DNA of 34,836 nt from Pseudomonadota bacterium (GTDB taxonomy: Bacteria; Pseudomonadota; Gammaproteobacteria; Burkholderiales; SG8-39): contig JAFEDL010000111.1 in NCBI GenBank assembly GCA_018241645.1, positions 1,929 through 36,764 on the forward strand. Reading direction: 5' to 3'. The stretch's first letter is position 1. Every line of letters begins with the position of its first letter. The notes under the pieces are model-generated. The model worked only from the letters and a program-made list of their open reading frames with translations, was not told where the DNA came from and ran no database searches. The position numbers were made by a program, and so were the translations under genes. This document shows positions 23,881 to 31,311 of this stretch, in pieces.

Positions 23881-24231
23881 TCAGTCCTTGTCTTCGCGCT
23901 CGCCTTCGCGATCGTGCTGATCGGCGGTTGCGGAGAGCACTTTTCCATTGCGGCTGTCCACGCTAACGTCGGTGAGCTGGTCGCCCTTGAGGACCTCGAT
24001 GTTGTAGGCGAACTTTCCAGCTTCGTCTTCGAGTGCCGCGCGGGTCGCCTTGCCCTGGACATGCGATTCCGCGGCGGCGATAGCTTCGCCGAATCCTATT
24101 TTTGCGGCGGCGAGCTGCGCTTTTAGCGCGGGCACTTCATCGTGCTCCATGTGTTTGGTGGCTGCAAATACCAGAGAACTGGCTGCGGCGGTGCCGAGGA
24201 CGGCTGCGGCGATTAGTGACTTAGTTTTCAT
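23881..24231 (-). CDS. Periplasmic PepSY-domain protein
   Basis: Small exported protein of 116 residues: signal peptide about 1-23 (ending FAAT), then one PepSY domain (IGFGEAIAAAESHVQGKATRAALEDEAGKFAYNIEVL...LTDVSVDSRNGKVLS). The C-terminal 14 residues are strongly charged (DQHDREGEREDKD). PepSY proteins are often encoded with OmpR-type two-component systems and are thought to act as inhibitors or sensors in the periplasm. The ATG at 24231 has AAGGAAC upstream, and the PmrA-like box is 82 bases before it. It opens the PepSY-SecDF-regulator-kinase operon. Confidence 0.88.
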   Translation of the reverse strand: MKTKSLIAAAVLGTAAASSLVFAATKHMEHDEVPALKAQLAAAKIGFGEAIAAAESHVQGKATRAALEDEAGKFAYNIEVLKGDQLTDVSVDSRNGKVLSATADQHDREGEREDKD

Positions 24232-24312
24232 GAGGCGTTCCTTTTGTACAGGGTTGCTAGCTTGGCGCAAGGCTGAATTGCCTTCGCGTGAACGCAGTCT
24301 GCGGTCACCTCG

Positions 24313-24329
24313 CTTAACCGTGAATTAAG
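24313..24329 (-). promoter_or_regulatory. PmrA-like response-regulator box before the PepSY operon
   Basis: On the minus strand CTTAAT-TCACG-GTTAAG matches the PmrA-type direct repeat at 11 of 12 positions and shares both hexamers (bar the last base) with the site at 20002-20018. It lies 82 bases before the PepSY start. A weak -10 (CAGACT) begins 11 bases after it, the same geometry as at the ACP operon. This implies autoregulation. Confidence 0.65.
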
Positions 24330-24548
24330 ACTGGCTGGATTTTCGTTCTCAGGGTCAGTCTGCGTATGCTGGCGGTACTGCGCGAGAGGCCCAAGGCGTT
24401 CGCGGGCGCGGAGCGATGGATGCGCGCTGAGGGAAGTAAGGAGACGGATTCGTCATCCGGCTCTCACCTTCCAAAGGTGACTGCAAAACAGAATTCTTTA
24501 ACTTTTATATCGGGAGGTCTGCGCCAGGAGCGGCGCTCCCGGCAGTCT

Positions 24549-24568
24549 ATGTATTGTTACCGATACAT
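24549..24568. repeat. Imperfect 20-bp palindrome
   Basis: ATGTATTGTTACCGATACAT pairs with its own reverse complement at 16 of 20 positions. Fifteen of 20 bases match the stretch at 10731-10750 that contains the perfect palindrome. It lies 80 bases past the end of the FTR1 gene. It may be an operator of a dyad-binding regulator or a remnant. Confidence 0.45.
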
Positions 24569-24647
24569 TGCAGGCTAGTCGAAGTCAGATCAGTCGGCCT
24601 GTTTGCGCCCGGGCAGAATTGCCTGAACCCTTTCGCCGATTGGAACT

Positions 24648-26567
24648 TCACGATTTTGCGCTCGCGTGCGGCCGCGCGCCGCGCGATGCAACATGCATGC
24701 CGAGCATGACGATCGCCGCGGTAAGTGCTTGGGCGCCAAGCGACTCGAGCGTCGGGTGGATGCCGAGCATTGACACCGTAAAGAAAGGCACATGACTCGA
24801 ACTAACTACTCCGGCTTCCTGCAGCGCGGCGACGCCCTGGCCCGCGAATACCACGGCGAGCAGGGCCATGAGCAGCGACATGGCGGTGAAGAACGGTCCC
24901 AGCGGCAGCCTGAGGCTGTAGCGGAAGATCGCCCAGGCCGTGACCGCGAGCAGGACGATCGCGAGGCCGATCCCGCCGAGCACGGCGCCATGGCCGGCGG
25001 TGCCCGCCTGGACCCACAGCGCCTCGTAGAACAAGACGACTTCAAAGACCTCGCGATACACCGCGACGAACGACACGCCGGCCATTGCCCATAGCGTGCG
25101 TTTCTGCAGGGCCTGGCCGATGCTGTCGCGGATGAAGGCGCCCCAGGCCGCGGCCTGGCCCTTGCCGTGCAGCCAGTAGCCCACGTAGAGCAGCATCGCG
25201 GAGGCGATGAGGGCGGTCACGCCCTCGGTCATCTCGCGATTCGCGCCCGAGATCCCGATCAGGAAGCTGGCCACCGCCCAGGTCGCGGCTCCCAGCAGCA
25301 ATGCGAGGATCCAGCCGGCGTGCACATATGGCAGCGCGTCGCGCCGGCCGGTGCGCGTGACGAACGCAATGATGGCGGCCAGCAGCAGGATGGCCTCCAG
25401 CCCTTCGCGCATCAGGATCACCACCGAGCTCGCGAACGCCGCGCCGGGCGTCAGTTCGCCGGCCGCCAGCCTGTCCTGCGCCTGCGCGAGCAGCGTGTCG
25501 ATCTGGGCAACCGATTTTGCGATCCCCTCCCGCGTGCCTTCGCCGCCGAACGCCGCGCGCAGCCCGAGCATTTCGTGCTCGATGGCCAGGCGCAGCGGCT
25601 TGTCCACGTTGTCCAGGCCCGCCTCGACCAGTTCGAACCCCTCGAGGTACGCAGTGGTCGCGGCTTCGCGCGCCGCGGCGCGGTCGCCCCGGTTGTAGGC
25701 GGCCAGGCCCTCGGCGAGTTTCTGGCGCGCGAACTCGATCGGCATGGGCTTGCCGGCGGCGAGCGCCTCCGGATGCGCGCGCAGGTAGTCGTGGACCAGC
25801 GCGGCGTCGTTGCCGTGGCGCTGGAGGACTTCGTTGGCCGAAAGCGAGGTCAGCGCGGCGAGGTCCGGGAAGGCCTTGCGCGCGGCCGGCGATTTCCACA
25901 GCGCCTCGCCCGCCTTAACGCGCTCGGCCGGGACGCCGAACCCGGCGGCAAAGAAAGCCAAGGCCCAGCGGTCGTCCTCGCCGAGTTGCCGGAACGCCGC
26001 CATCGAGGTGCCGGTGACCCCGAGGGTGATCGTGCTGTAGATGCCGTAGAGGCTGCGGTTCGCCATGCGCGCGGCGTCGTGGAAATCAGCCGGCGCCGGG
26101 TCCAGCCCCTTCGCGACCGGGCCGTCGCCGCGCCCCTGGGCGCCGTGGCAGGACGCGCAGTTCGCCGCGTAGAGCGCAGCCCCGCGCGCGAGGTCCGGCG
26201 CGCGCCGGGGCGCGACCTGCAGCTTGTAGGCCCCGATGAGCGCCCAGCGCAGCCGCGCGGAGGCCTGGGCTACCGAAGCGGCATCGACCTTGTCGGCCAC
26301 CAGCTTGGCAAGGGCGGCGGCGTCGTTCACGAGCGCCGCCTTCGCCGGGTTGTCCGGCAGTGCCTTGACCCCGTCGAGCGCCTGCGCGGTGAATTCGACC
26401 ATCTCCTTGTATTCGTCCGCGCTCTTCACGCTCCCGTTCTCCACTGCGCCGCCGTAATCGGCGCCGACATAGGCGAGCAGGTGCAGGACCGTCTGCGCGC
26501 CTTCCTGCGCGAGCGCTGGCAGCGCAAGTGCGCAGGCCAGCAGCAGCGCGGCAATGCGGCGTGTCAC
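24648..26567 (-). CDS. Cytochrome c - FTR1 fusion iron permease
   Basis: Fused iron-uptake protein of 639 residues. After a signal peptide (about 1-20) a cytochrome c domain carries the haem site CASCH at 137-141. A helical periplasmic region follows (about 240-375), then an FTR1 permease with seven predicted helices and both Fe-binding motifs, REGLE (387-391) and REVFE (505-509). The known family imports ferrous/ferric iron, and the haem domain is thought to oxidise Fe2+ before transport, replacing the multicopper oxidase of yeast. The start is GTG at 26567, overlapping the exbD stop as GTGA. Being last in hemP-tonB-exbB-exbD, it is likely Fur-controlled. Confidence 0.92.
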   Translation of the reverse strand: MTRRIAALLLACALALPALAQEGAQTVLHLLAYVGADYGGAVENGSVKSADEYKEMVEFTAQALDGVKALPDNPAKAALVNDAAALAKLVADKVDAASVAQASARLRWALIGAYKLQVAPRRAPDLARGAALYAANCASCHGAQGRGDGPVAKGLDPAPADFHDAARMANRSLYGIYSTITLGVTGTSMAAFRQLGEDDRWALAFFAAGFGVPAERVKAGEALWKSPAARKAFPDLAALTSLSANEVLQRHGNDAALVHDYLRAHPEALAAGKPMPIEFARQKLAEGLAAYNRGDRAAAREAATTAYLEGFELVEAGLDNVDKPLRLAIEHEMLGLRAAFGGEGTREGIAKSVAQIDTLLAQAQDRLAAGELTPGAAFASSVVILMREGLEAILLLAAIIAFVTRTGRRDALPYVHAGWILALLLGAATWAVASFLIGISGANREMTEGVTALIASAMLLYVGYWLHGKGQAAAWGAFIRDSIGQALQKRTLWAMAGVSFVAVYREVFEVVLFYEALWVQAGTAGHGAVLGGIGLAIVLLAVTAWAIFRYSLRLPLGPFFTAMSLLMALLAVVFAGQGVAALQEAGVVSSSHVPFFTVSMLGIHPTLESLGAQALTAAIVMLGMHVASRGARPHASAKS

Positions 26568-26989
26568 TGGCGGCCCTCGTCCGGGTTGGAGACGAATCCG
26601 ATGCGCTTGAGCCCGCCCTTTGCCGCGTCGGCCATCACCTCGGCCACTGCCTGGTAAGGCGTGGCCTTGTCCGCGCGCAGGTGCAGTTCGGGCTGCGGCG
26701 CCTGCCGGGACGCCTGCGCCAGGCGCGCGCGCATCGCCGCGCGATCCAGCCGCTCGCCATTCCAGTACAGCGCACTCGCCGAATCGATCGTCACCTGGAT
26801 GTGCTCCGGCCGGGTGGGGTTGGGCTGGCTCGATGCCCTGGGCAGCTCGATCTTGACCGCGTTCGTGAGCAGGGGCGCCGTGATCATGAAGATGACGAGC
26901 AGCACCAGCATCACGTCGATCAGCGGGATCATGTTGATCTCCGCCATCGGCGCGCTGCCGCCGCTGCGGTCGAAGCTGCCGAATGTCAT
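26564..26989 (-). CDS. exbD: ExbD-family proton-channel subunit
   Basis: Inner-membrane protein of 141 residues with one helix (about 21-41) and a periplasmic C-terminal domain. The essential acidic residue Asp25 sits in MIPLIDVMLVLLVIFM, matching Asp25 of E. coli ExbD. It forms the TonB-energising motor with ExbB. The ATG at 26989 follows the exbB stop by 2 bases. Its stop overlaps the FTR1 start. Confidence 0.92.
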   Translation of the reverse strand: MTFGSFDRSGGSAPMAEINMIPLIDVMLVLLVIFMITAPLLTNAVKIELPRASSQPNPTRPEHIQVTIDSASALYWNGERLDRAAMRARLAQASRQAPQPELHLRADKATPYQAVAEVMADAAKGGLKRIGFVSNPDEGRQ

Positions 26990-26991
26990 GG

Positions 26992-27741
26992 TCAGGCCGC
27001 TCCCCCGGCGATGCTGCGCGCGGCGGGCCTGAGCGGCACCGCGGCGCCGGGATCGCCGACGTGCGAGCCGGTGGTGAGCACCGCGAACAGGTCGTGCGCG
27101 AACCCGTCGAGCTGCGCGAGCGTCAGGCGGTTGGAGCGCACGAAGCCGTTGTAGGCCAGCACCGCTGGGATCGCCACCGCGAGCCCGAGCGCAGTCATGA
27201 TGAGTGCCTCGCCGACCGGCCCGGCCACCTTGTCGAGCGTGCCCTGGCCCGAGATGCCGATGTTGACGAGCGCGTGATAGACGCCCCACACCGTGCCGAA
27301 GAGCCCGACGAACGGCGCGGTCGATCCCACCGAGGCCAGCACGGTCAGGCCCGATTCGAGGCGCGCCGTGTCCTCGACGATGACGCGGCGCATTGCGCGC
27401 GTGAGGAACTCGGAACTGGTGCCGGCTTCGTTCAGCCGGTGGGCGCCGTGGCGCTCATGGTGCCGGGACGACACGATTGCGTGCCAGGCGAGGTGCGAGA
27501 AGGGTTCCTCGGGATGGCGCTCCTCGATGTGCTTTTCGACGGCGGCGAGGGAGGGCGCGTTCCAGAACGCGGTGAGGAAGTCCGCGCTCTTCCTGCGGTC
27601 GAGGAGCAGCGCGAAGGTTTTCGTGGCTATGAAATACCAGCTGGCCACCGACATGCAGGCGAGTGCCGCAAGGATCGCTTTGCTGACGGCGTCGGTCTGG
27701 GCGAGAAAGCCCGCGAAGCCCAGTGCTTGGGTAGGTTCCAT
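26992..27741 (-). CDS. exbB: ExbB/TolQ-family motor protein
   Basis: Inner-membrane protein of 249 residues that forms the pentameric channel around ExbD. Three helices are seen: about 18-40, 130-155 and 172-195. The family block LASVGSTAPFVGLFGTVWGVYHAL and the third helix ALIMTALGLAVAIPAVLAYN are intact; the latter includes the conserved Thr. It is paired with tonB and exbD rather than pal/tolB, so ExbB is preferred over TolQ. The ATG at 27741 is 2 bases after the tonB stop. Confidence 0.92.
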   Translation of the reverse strand: MEPTQALGFAGFLAQTDAVSKAILAALACMSVASWYFIATKTFALLLDRRKSADFLTAFWNAPSLAAVEKHIEERHPEEPFSHLAWHAIVSSRHHERHGAHRLNEAGTSSEFLTRAMRRVIVEDTARLESGLTVLASVGSTAPFVGLFGTVWGVYHALVNIGISGQGTLDKVAGPVGEALIMTALGLAVAIPAVLAYNGFVRSNRLTLAQLDGFAHDLFAVLTTGSHVGDPGAAVPLRPAARSIAGGAA

Positions 27742-27743
27742 GG

Positions 27744-28421
27744 TCAGGCATCCAGTTTGAACGAAATCGGTATCAGCACCCAGGCGGGCACGGCTTCGTT
27801 GCCGCGTTTGGCCGGGACGAATTTCCATCGCCTCACCGTATCGAGGGCCGCGGCGTCCAGCCGGGGGGCGCCGCTCGAGGCGCGGACCTGAATGTCTTCG
27901 GCGGTCCCGGCGGGCGTGACGAGCACGCGCAGGATCACGCGCCCCTCCTCGTGCATGCGGCGCGACAGGGGCGGATAAGCGGGTGCGGGGTTGTCGAGGT
28001 AGGCGGCATTGAATACCGGGGGCACGATTGCGACCGGTGCGGCGACGACGGGTTCCGCGGGCGGCGGGGCGGGGCGCGCCGCGGTTACCGGGGCAGGCGC
28101 GGCGGGCGCCGGCGGTAAAGCTTCGCTGGGCGCGGCCAGCAGCGGAGAGGGCGGAACCGGCGCCGGCGGCTGCACGGATTTGGCGACGGGCCGGGGCTTG
28201 GGGTGCTCCGCCGGCGGCGTGGGTTTCGACTGGACTGCGGGCGCCGAGATCAGCTCGACCATGATCGGGGCGGCCGCGACCAGCGCGCTGCGCGCGGGCT
28301 CGTAGCTGAGCAGCGCGGCGGCGGCCAGGCCGTGAAGGGCCATCGCTGCCAGCGCCCCGCTGCGGCGCGGTGCGCCGGGGCTGCGCAACGGTGTGTACCC
28401 GGGGTGGAATGCTGCGGCCAC
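27744..28421 (-). CDS. tonB: TonB energy-transducing protein
   Basis: TonB of about 225 residues: one N-terminal anchor (about 23-42), a Pro/Ala/Lys-rich periplasmic spacer (about 60-135) and a C-terminal domain (PPLSRRMHEEGRVILRVLVTPAGTAEDIQVRASSGAPRLDAAALDTVRRWKFVPA). The YP motif is at PAPAYPPLS. It couples the ExbBD motor to outer-membrane receptors such as the one at 16317. GTG at 28421 is preferred because AGGGAG lies 9 bases upstream; a TTG at 28427 in the same frame is the alternative. hemP ends 18 bases upstream. Confidence 0.9.
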   Translation of the reverse strand: MAAAFHPGYTPLRSPGAPRRSGALAAMALHGLAAAALLSYEPARSALVAAAPIMVELISAPAVQSKPTPPAEHPKPRPVAKSVQPPAPVPPSPLLAAPSEALPPAPAAPAPVTAARPAPPPAEPVVAAPVAIVPPVFNAAYLDNPAPAYPPLSRRMHEEGRVILRVLVTPAGTAEDIQVRASSGAPRLDAAALDTVRRWKFVPAKRGNEAVPAWVLIPISFKLDA

Positions 28422-28439
28422 GGCCAATGTCTCCCTACC

Positions 28440-28616
28440 TTACGCAGTGAGGATCATCTTGTCGTTCTGGGTCAGGCGCAGGCGGTACTCGCGCCCGTTG
28501 TGGACGATCACCACCTCGCGCTGCGCGCCGAACAGGACCTCGCTCGACAGGCGCGCGGGGACGCTTTCCGGCGCAGGAGCGATCCGGAGGTGCAGGCGGT
28601 CGATTGGTTCATCCAT
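28440..28616 (-). CDS. hemP: Hemin uptake protein HemP
   Basis: Very small protein of 58 residues with the HemP pattern: SSEVLFGAQREVVIVHNGREYRLRLTQNDKMILTA. HemP is found at the head of haem-uptake operons and in Burkholderia is needed for haem use. The ATG at 28616 is the only one near the domain start. There is no ribosome-binding site before it, and the promoter predicts transcription from the A of this ATG, so the mRNA is probably leaderless. A longer open frame to 28703 runs through the Fur box and promoter and is not credible. Confidence 0.88.
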   Translation of the reverse strand: MDEPIDRLHLRIAPAPESVPARLSSEVLFGAQREVVIVHNGREYRLRLTQNDKMILTA

Positions 28617-28617
28617 A

Positions 28618-28651
28618 TGATAACGATAAGTGTTATCATTTAGATTGTCAA
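28618..28651 (-). promoter_or_regulatory. hemP operon promoter with Fur box
   Basis: On the minus strand TTGACA (28651-28646) and TATCGT (28628-28623) are 17 bases apart. Between and over the -10 is TGATAAC-N7-GTTATCA (28618-28638), a perfect 7-bp inverted repeat. Its core 19-mer matches the Fur consensus GATAATGATAATCATTATC at 15 positions. It should be repressed by Fe2+-Fur. Confidence 0.82.
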
Positions 28652-28720
28652 ATAATCCTCGCATACACCAAGATTGCCGCGAGCACTTGTTGATAGCGTG
28701 CACTAACTTTTTATTGCCCT

Positions 28721-29629
28721 TCAGGGCATACGAAGGTTCTTGCAGGGGTCTTCGCGCTCGGCACGCGGCGTAAACCAGACCAGGTCGTACAGGTCGGCGT
28801 ACTCCGGACGGGGCTCGGTTCGCCCCGCCTCCACCTCCAGGAATCCGATTGCCAGCACATCCCGGCGCAAGTCCGCAGGGAGGTAGGCCGGGACGCCCCG
28901 GTCGTGCCGCGTGTGCCCGGCGCCCGCTATCAGGACCGCACCTCGCGCGTCAGTGCCTGCAAGGACCGCCGCCATCTGCGCGTCCCGTGCGCGCTGCGCC
29001 TCGACCATGCCGGCCAGCACGCTTGCGGACGGGCGGTGCCCGCAATGGCCCTCAACGATGTCCTGCTCGAGCGATGCGCGCAGAGCGGGCGGCGCGGGCG
29101 CGAGCCCCGCGGCAGGCCGGCCCGCCTTCATCAGCGCGCGCGCGTCCTCGCGCGACAGGTTGGCTGCGAGCAGGGGAAGGCTTGCGGCGACCGCTTCCTG
29201 GACGAGCGGGCGGTACTGCGGCCAGTTCCAGCCTTTGCGATCGAACCTTCCGGCGTCCGCGATACGTTCCGGATCGCGCACGCCGCGAGCCCGGGCCGCA
29301 TCGAGCGCGGCCTGGTGCTCGCGGTCGAACTGTTCCATCGCGAGCGCCGGGGAGCGGCCCGCCTTCCGCAGCGCGGCCAGCACTTCGGCCTGCAGGCGGT
29401 GGTGGTCGGGATTGTCGTGCGCCTCGCCGAGCATCACGAAGCGCGCGGCGGCCGCCCGTTCGAACAGCGCCTCGCGCGTGACGAACATCCTCGCGCGCGT
29501 GTCCCAGATGCGGCCGGCGAGCGGATGGTCCTGCTGGAGCGGCGACAGGTACGTGGGCGCGCAGGCGGCAAGCAGCAGGGCAAGCGCGGCGCAGGCAAGC
29601 CTCGTCGCGGGGCGGGCAATCGGGTACAC
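28721..29629 (-). CDS. ChaN-family haem-associated lipoprotein
   Basis: Lipoprotein of 302 residues with a signal and lipobox LLLAAC (lipidated Cys23). The ChaN (DUF399) domain follows: VMLGEAHDNPDHHRLQAEVL, ALAMEQFDREHQ, NWPQYRPLVQEAV, and near the end AVLIAGAGHTRHDRGVPAYL. ChaN of Campylobacter binds two haems and is iron-regulated; the conserved Tyr/His residues suggest similar binding. The start is GTG at 29629, chosen for the signal peptide. It lies 104 bases upstream of hemP on the same strand, but its stop is beyond the hemP promoter, so it is probably transcribed separately. Confidence 0.85.
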   Translation of the reverse strand: MYPIARPATRLACAALALLLAACAPTYLSPLQQDHPLAGRIWDTRARMFVTREALFERAAAARFVMLGEAHDNPDHHRLQAEVLAALRKAGRSPALAMEQFDREHQAALDAARARGVRDPERIADAGRFDRKGWNWPQYRPLVQEAVAASLPLLAANLSREDARALMKAGRPAAGLAPAPPALRASLEQDIVEGHCGHRPSASVLAGMVEAQRARDAQMAAVLAGTDARGAVLIAGAGHTRHDRGVPAYLPADLRRDVLAIGFLEVEAGRTEPRPEYADLYDLVWFTPRAEREDPCKNLRMP

Positions 29630-29717
29630 GGCCCTAGTCTAACCGGGCGTCCCGGATATCATGGCGGGGCGGGGCGCCCCGGCGCCCGCCCGACCACCAC
29701 CTGTCCGAGGAGCAACC

Positions 29718-30332
29718 ATGATCGACCTTTACGCCGCAGGCACGTCCAACGGGATACGCGCCCGCATGGCCCTTGAGGAATGCGGGCTGGCCTACACCTT
29801 CCATCCGGTCGACCTCGCCAAGGGCGAGCACAAGACGGCCGCCTACCTCGCCCTGAACCCCAACGGGCAGATCCCGGTGATCGTCGACCACGACGGCCCC
29901 GGCGGGAAGGAGGTGGTTCTGTCCCAGTCGATGGCCATCCTCGTCTACTGCGCGGAAAAGGTGGGCAAGTACATCCCGATGGACCCGGCGGACCGGCCGG
30001 CGTTTTCGCAGGCGCTGATGAGCGCTGCGACCGACATGGCGCCCATGCTCGGGACGATCTTCGGGATCATCCGCTCCAAGGACCCGCACCGCCCCACGGC
30101 GGAGATGTTCGAGAACCGCTGGCGCGATTACCTGAAGGTCTGGGACTCGACCTTTGCCGGGCGCCGCTACGCGGCCGGCAAGGAGGTGACGATCGCGGAC
30201 TTCGCCCTTTACGCCGTGGTGGCCCGCGCCAAGGGCGTGGTGCCCCACCTGTGCGAAGGCGTGCCCAACGTCGACCGCTGGGCGGCCGAGATGGCCGCCC
30301 GTCCGGCGATGCAGCGCGCGCTGAAGTTCTAG
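29718..30332 (+). CDS. Glutathione S-transferase family protein
   Basis: Cytosolic GST-fold protein of 204 residues. The N-terminal thioredoxin-like domain (1-83) has LYAAGTSNGIRARMALEECGLAY, NPNGQIPVIVDHDG with the cis-Pro, and the glutathione gamma-glutamyl site LSQSMAIL. The helical C-terminal domain (about 90-204) has VTIADFALYAVV. It resembles the YfcG/YghU-like and nu-class branches, which often act as disulfide reductases. GAGGAG precedes the ATG at 29718 by 6 bases. It converges with the 2-hydroxyacid dehydrogenase gene 27 bases away. Confidence 0.88.
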   Translation: MIDLYAAGTSNGIRARMALEECGLAYTFHPVDLAKGEHKTAAYLALNPNGQIPVIVDHDGPGGKEVVLSQSMAILVYCAEKVGKYIPMDPADRPAFSQALMSAATDMAPMLGTIFGIIRSKDPHRPTAEMFENRWRDYLKVWDSTFAGRRYAAGKEVTIADFALYAVVARAKGVVPHLCEGVPNVDRWAAEMAARPAMQRALKF

Positions 30333-30359
30333 CCGCAGCCCTTCGGGGCGCGCTCCCGG

Positions 30360-31295
30360 TCAGACCACCGGCGTGAGCAGCGGCTTGCCGGCGAACAGGG
30401 CGCGGATGTTGTCCACCTGCACCATGCCCATCGCGAAGCGCGTCTCGTGCGTGGCGCTGCCCACGTGGGGGAACAGCACGGCGTTGTCGAGCGAGTAGAA
30501 GCCCGCGGGCACCTTCGGTTCCTCGGCGAACACGTCGAGGCCAGCGCCGGCGATCCTGCCTTCCTGCAGGTACCTGAGCAGCACCGGCTGGTCCACCACC
30601 GAGCCGCGCGAGATGTTCACGAGGTAGCCCTTGGGCCCCAGCGCGTCCAGCACCTTCGCATTGACGAGGTTCTTCGTCTCGGCGCCGCCCGGCGTGACCA
30701 GCATCAACACGTCGCAGGCCTTGGCGAGCGACACGGGGTCCGGGTAGTAGGGATAGGCGACGTCCTTCTTGTTGCGGTTGTGGTACGCGATCTTCATGCC
30801 CGAGGCCTGGGCGCGCCTTGCGATCGCCTCGCCGATCCGCCCGAGGCCGACGATGCCCATGGTCTTGCCGCCGAGCGAAGTGGTGAGCGGGTAGCCCCCG
30901 CGGGTTTCCCAGTAGCCCGAGCGTAGGTACGCCTCCGACTGCGGGAACTTGCGCATCACGTTCAGCGTCAGCGCCATCGCCGTGTCGGCCACGCAGTCAT
31001 TGAGCACGTCCGGCGTGTTGGTCACGCGGATGCCGCGCTTCTTCGCCGCGTCGACGTCGACCACGTCGTAGCCCACGCCGAAATGGGAAATGAGCTTCAG
31101 GTTGGGCAGGGCGTCCATCATGGCGGCGTTCACGCCGGGCCCGCCGCTGGCGACGGCGCGGATCTTCGGGCCGAGTTCCTTCAGGAACGCGGCGCGGTCG
31201 GCGGCTTCGTACAGCCGGTGCGCGGTGAACTCCTTCTCGAGGATCTCCTGCGTGGGCTGGTGCAGTTTCGCGACGATGATGATGTCGTGCTTCAT
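30360..31295 (-). CDS. D-isomer-specific 2-hydroxyacid dehydrogenase
   Basis: NAD(P)H-dependent dehydrogenase of 311 residues, similar to glyoxylate/hydroxypyruvate reductases. The nucleotide-binding loop is GLGRIG (150-155). The catalytic trio is Arg230 (ISRGSVVD), Glu259 (VFAEEP) and His277 (FPHVGSAT). The substrate-gating segment SHFGVGYDVVDV lies at about 70. The substrate is not fixed. AAGGAAA precedes the ATG at 31295, and the aldolase gene ends 16 bases upstream, so they share a transcript. An aldolase plus this reductase suggests interconversion of 2-oxo and 2-hydroxy acids. Confidence 0.9.
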   Translation of the reverse strand: MKHDIIIVAKLHQPTQEILEKEFTAHRLYEAADRAAFLKELGPKIRAVASGGPGVNAAMMDALPNLKLISHFGVGYDVVDVDAAKKRGIRVTNTPDVLNDCVADTAMALTLNVMRKFPQSEAYLRSGYWETRGGYPLTTSLGGKTMGIVGLGRIGEAIARRAQASGMKIAYHNRNKKDVAYPYYPDPVSLAKACDVLMLVTPGGAETKNLVNAKVLDALGPKGYLVNISRGSVVDQPVLLRYLQEGRIAGAGLDVFAEEPKVPAGFYSLDNAVLFPHVGSATHETRFAMGMVQVDNIRALFAGKPLLTPVV

Positions 31296-31311
31296 GAGGG
31301 TTTCCTTCCGG

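Larger units (their letters stand above)
24232..24647. other. 416-base gene-free region with regulatory and palindromic sites
   Basis: This stretch between PepSY and the FTR1 gene has no supported gene; a 70-codon frame on the plus strand (24366-24578) has no recognisable domain or ribosome-binding site. It contains the PmrA-like box near 24320, a 17-base hairpin (TCACC/GGTGA arms) at 24464-24480 and the imperfect palindrome at 24549. It is the right-hand edge of the lower-GC island. Confidence 0.6.

Noticed and set aside
24441..24500. tRNA-like anticodon arm (TCACC-TTCCAAA-GGTGA, anticodon CCA)
   Set aside because: The 7-base loop resembles a tRNA-Trp anticodon arm, but there is no acceptor stem, D arm or GGTTCGA T-loop in place around it.
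24366..24578. 70-codon open frame on the plus strand between PepSY and FTR1
   Set aside because: No ribosome-binding site, no recognisable domain, and it runs through the hairpin and into the palindrome; probably chance.
28617..28703. N-terminal extension of HemP to 28703
   Set aside because: It would translate the promoter and Fur box; HemP homology begins at 28616.
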